Source: Bacteroidales bacterium
Lineage (GTDB): Bacteria > Bacteroidota > Bacteroidia > Bacteroidales > UBA12077
Assembly: GCA_030600865.1 (NCBI GenBank)
Contig: JAUVUS010000187.1
Location: forward strand, 1-5,719
DNA: 5,719 bases
Direction of reading: 5' to 3'
Shown here: piece after piece, positions 5,651-5,719 of the stretch
Numbering within the stretch: position 1 is the stretch's first letter
Layout: every line of letters starts with the position of its first letter
Program-made: the position numbers and the translations under genes
The notes under the pieces: generated by a model
Database searches by the model: none
What the model was told of the DNA's origin: nothing
The model's input: only the letters and a program-made list of their open reading frames with translations

Positions 5651-5719
5651 CCAAAGGATTTAATTGCGCACAATCAGTAATAGTATCATTCGCAGATATC
5701 TTAAATATTGACGAAGAAA
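5607..5719. repeat. 44-bp inverted repeat (43/44) with 25-bp loop, reaching the window end
   Basis: Bases 5607-5642 are the exact reverse complement of 5684-5719 (36 bp). After one mismatch (5643 versus 5683), a further TATTACT/AGTAATA match extends the arms to 5650 and 5676. The right arm stops only because the window does, so its full length is unknown. Both arms encode the same protein segment, SFADILNIDEE, on opposite strands. Confidence 0.95.
5644..5719 (+). pseudogene. N-terminal fragment of the C_GCAxxG_C_C gene on the opposite strand
   Basis: Plus-strand frame 5644-5718 reads YYSKGFNCAQ then SVIVSFADILNIDEE, with no start codon and a TAA immediately before it (5641-5643). GFNCAQS is the expected first-cysteine signature of the C_GCAxxG_C_C family. 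It continues into the same SFADILNIDEE that begins the conserved body of the minus-strand gene. The fragment therefore supplies the piece missing from the gene at 5263-5650, but inverted. It is best treated as part of one gene split by a chimeric junction, not as a second gene, though a diverged second copy running out of the window cannot be excluded. Confidence 0.8.

Noticed and set aside
5607..5719. Very strong terminator or regulatory cruciform
   Set aside because: The arms are protein-coding sequence of one gene on opposite strands, so an inverted copy explains the symmetry better than a functional hairpin.

Overview
The window looks like chromosomal DNA from a low-GC member of the Bacteroidota. 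Four things point there. One promoter matches the phylum's TTTG / TAnnTTTG consensus (2605-2635). The lipoprotein ends in a FISUMP (Fibrobacter succinogenes major paralogous) domain. Families typical of the phylum are present: an ECF sigma factor paired with a 'LWNWLMP' two-helix membrane protein, and an 'FKESQK...GTQKP' membrane protein. Shine-Dalgarno sequences are essentially absent. A C_GCAxxG_C_C redox protein gene suggests, weakly, an anaerobic lifestyle. Both ends cut through genes, so this may be a whole short contig.

Layout. 2-1063 (+) is the 3' part of a PLP-dependent cysteate synthase-like gene, plausibly the first step toward capnine-type sulfonolipids. 1064-1338 is non-coding, with a GC-rich hairpin-forming stretch. 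1339-2580 (-) is a surface lipoprotein (Ig-like, FN3-like and FISUMP domains) with its own promoter; an imperfect 24-bp inverted repeat flanks it on both sides (1292-1315 and 2675-2698), as if it were a cassette. 2760-3254 (-) is a small membrane protein with a PH-like soluble tail. 3364-5047 (-) holds, in transcription order, an ECF sigma factor, a two-helix membrane protein and an isoprenylcysteine-methyltransferase-like membrane enzyme. It closes with a good intrinsic terminator at 3301-3332 and probably forms one regulatory unit. Palindromic, REP-like hairpins sit in the two gaps of that unit and in the 5048-5262 gap.

Right end. A C_GCAxxG_C_C redox protein runs on the minus strand from 5263. 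Near 5642 it meets an inverted copy of its own 5' region, which then runs on the plus strand to the last base of the window. The missing 'NCAQ' signature of the gene is found on that plus-strand piece. The arrangement is best read as a fold-back chimera from amplification or assembly, less likely as a true inverted duplication.

I see no CRISPR array, rRNA, tRNA or transposase. The most biologically interesting items are the sigma/membrane/methyltransferase unit and the repeat-bounded lipoprotein gene. I do not see a clearly new multi-gene system.
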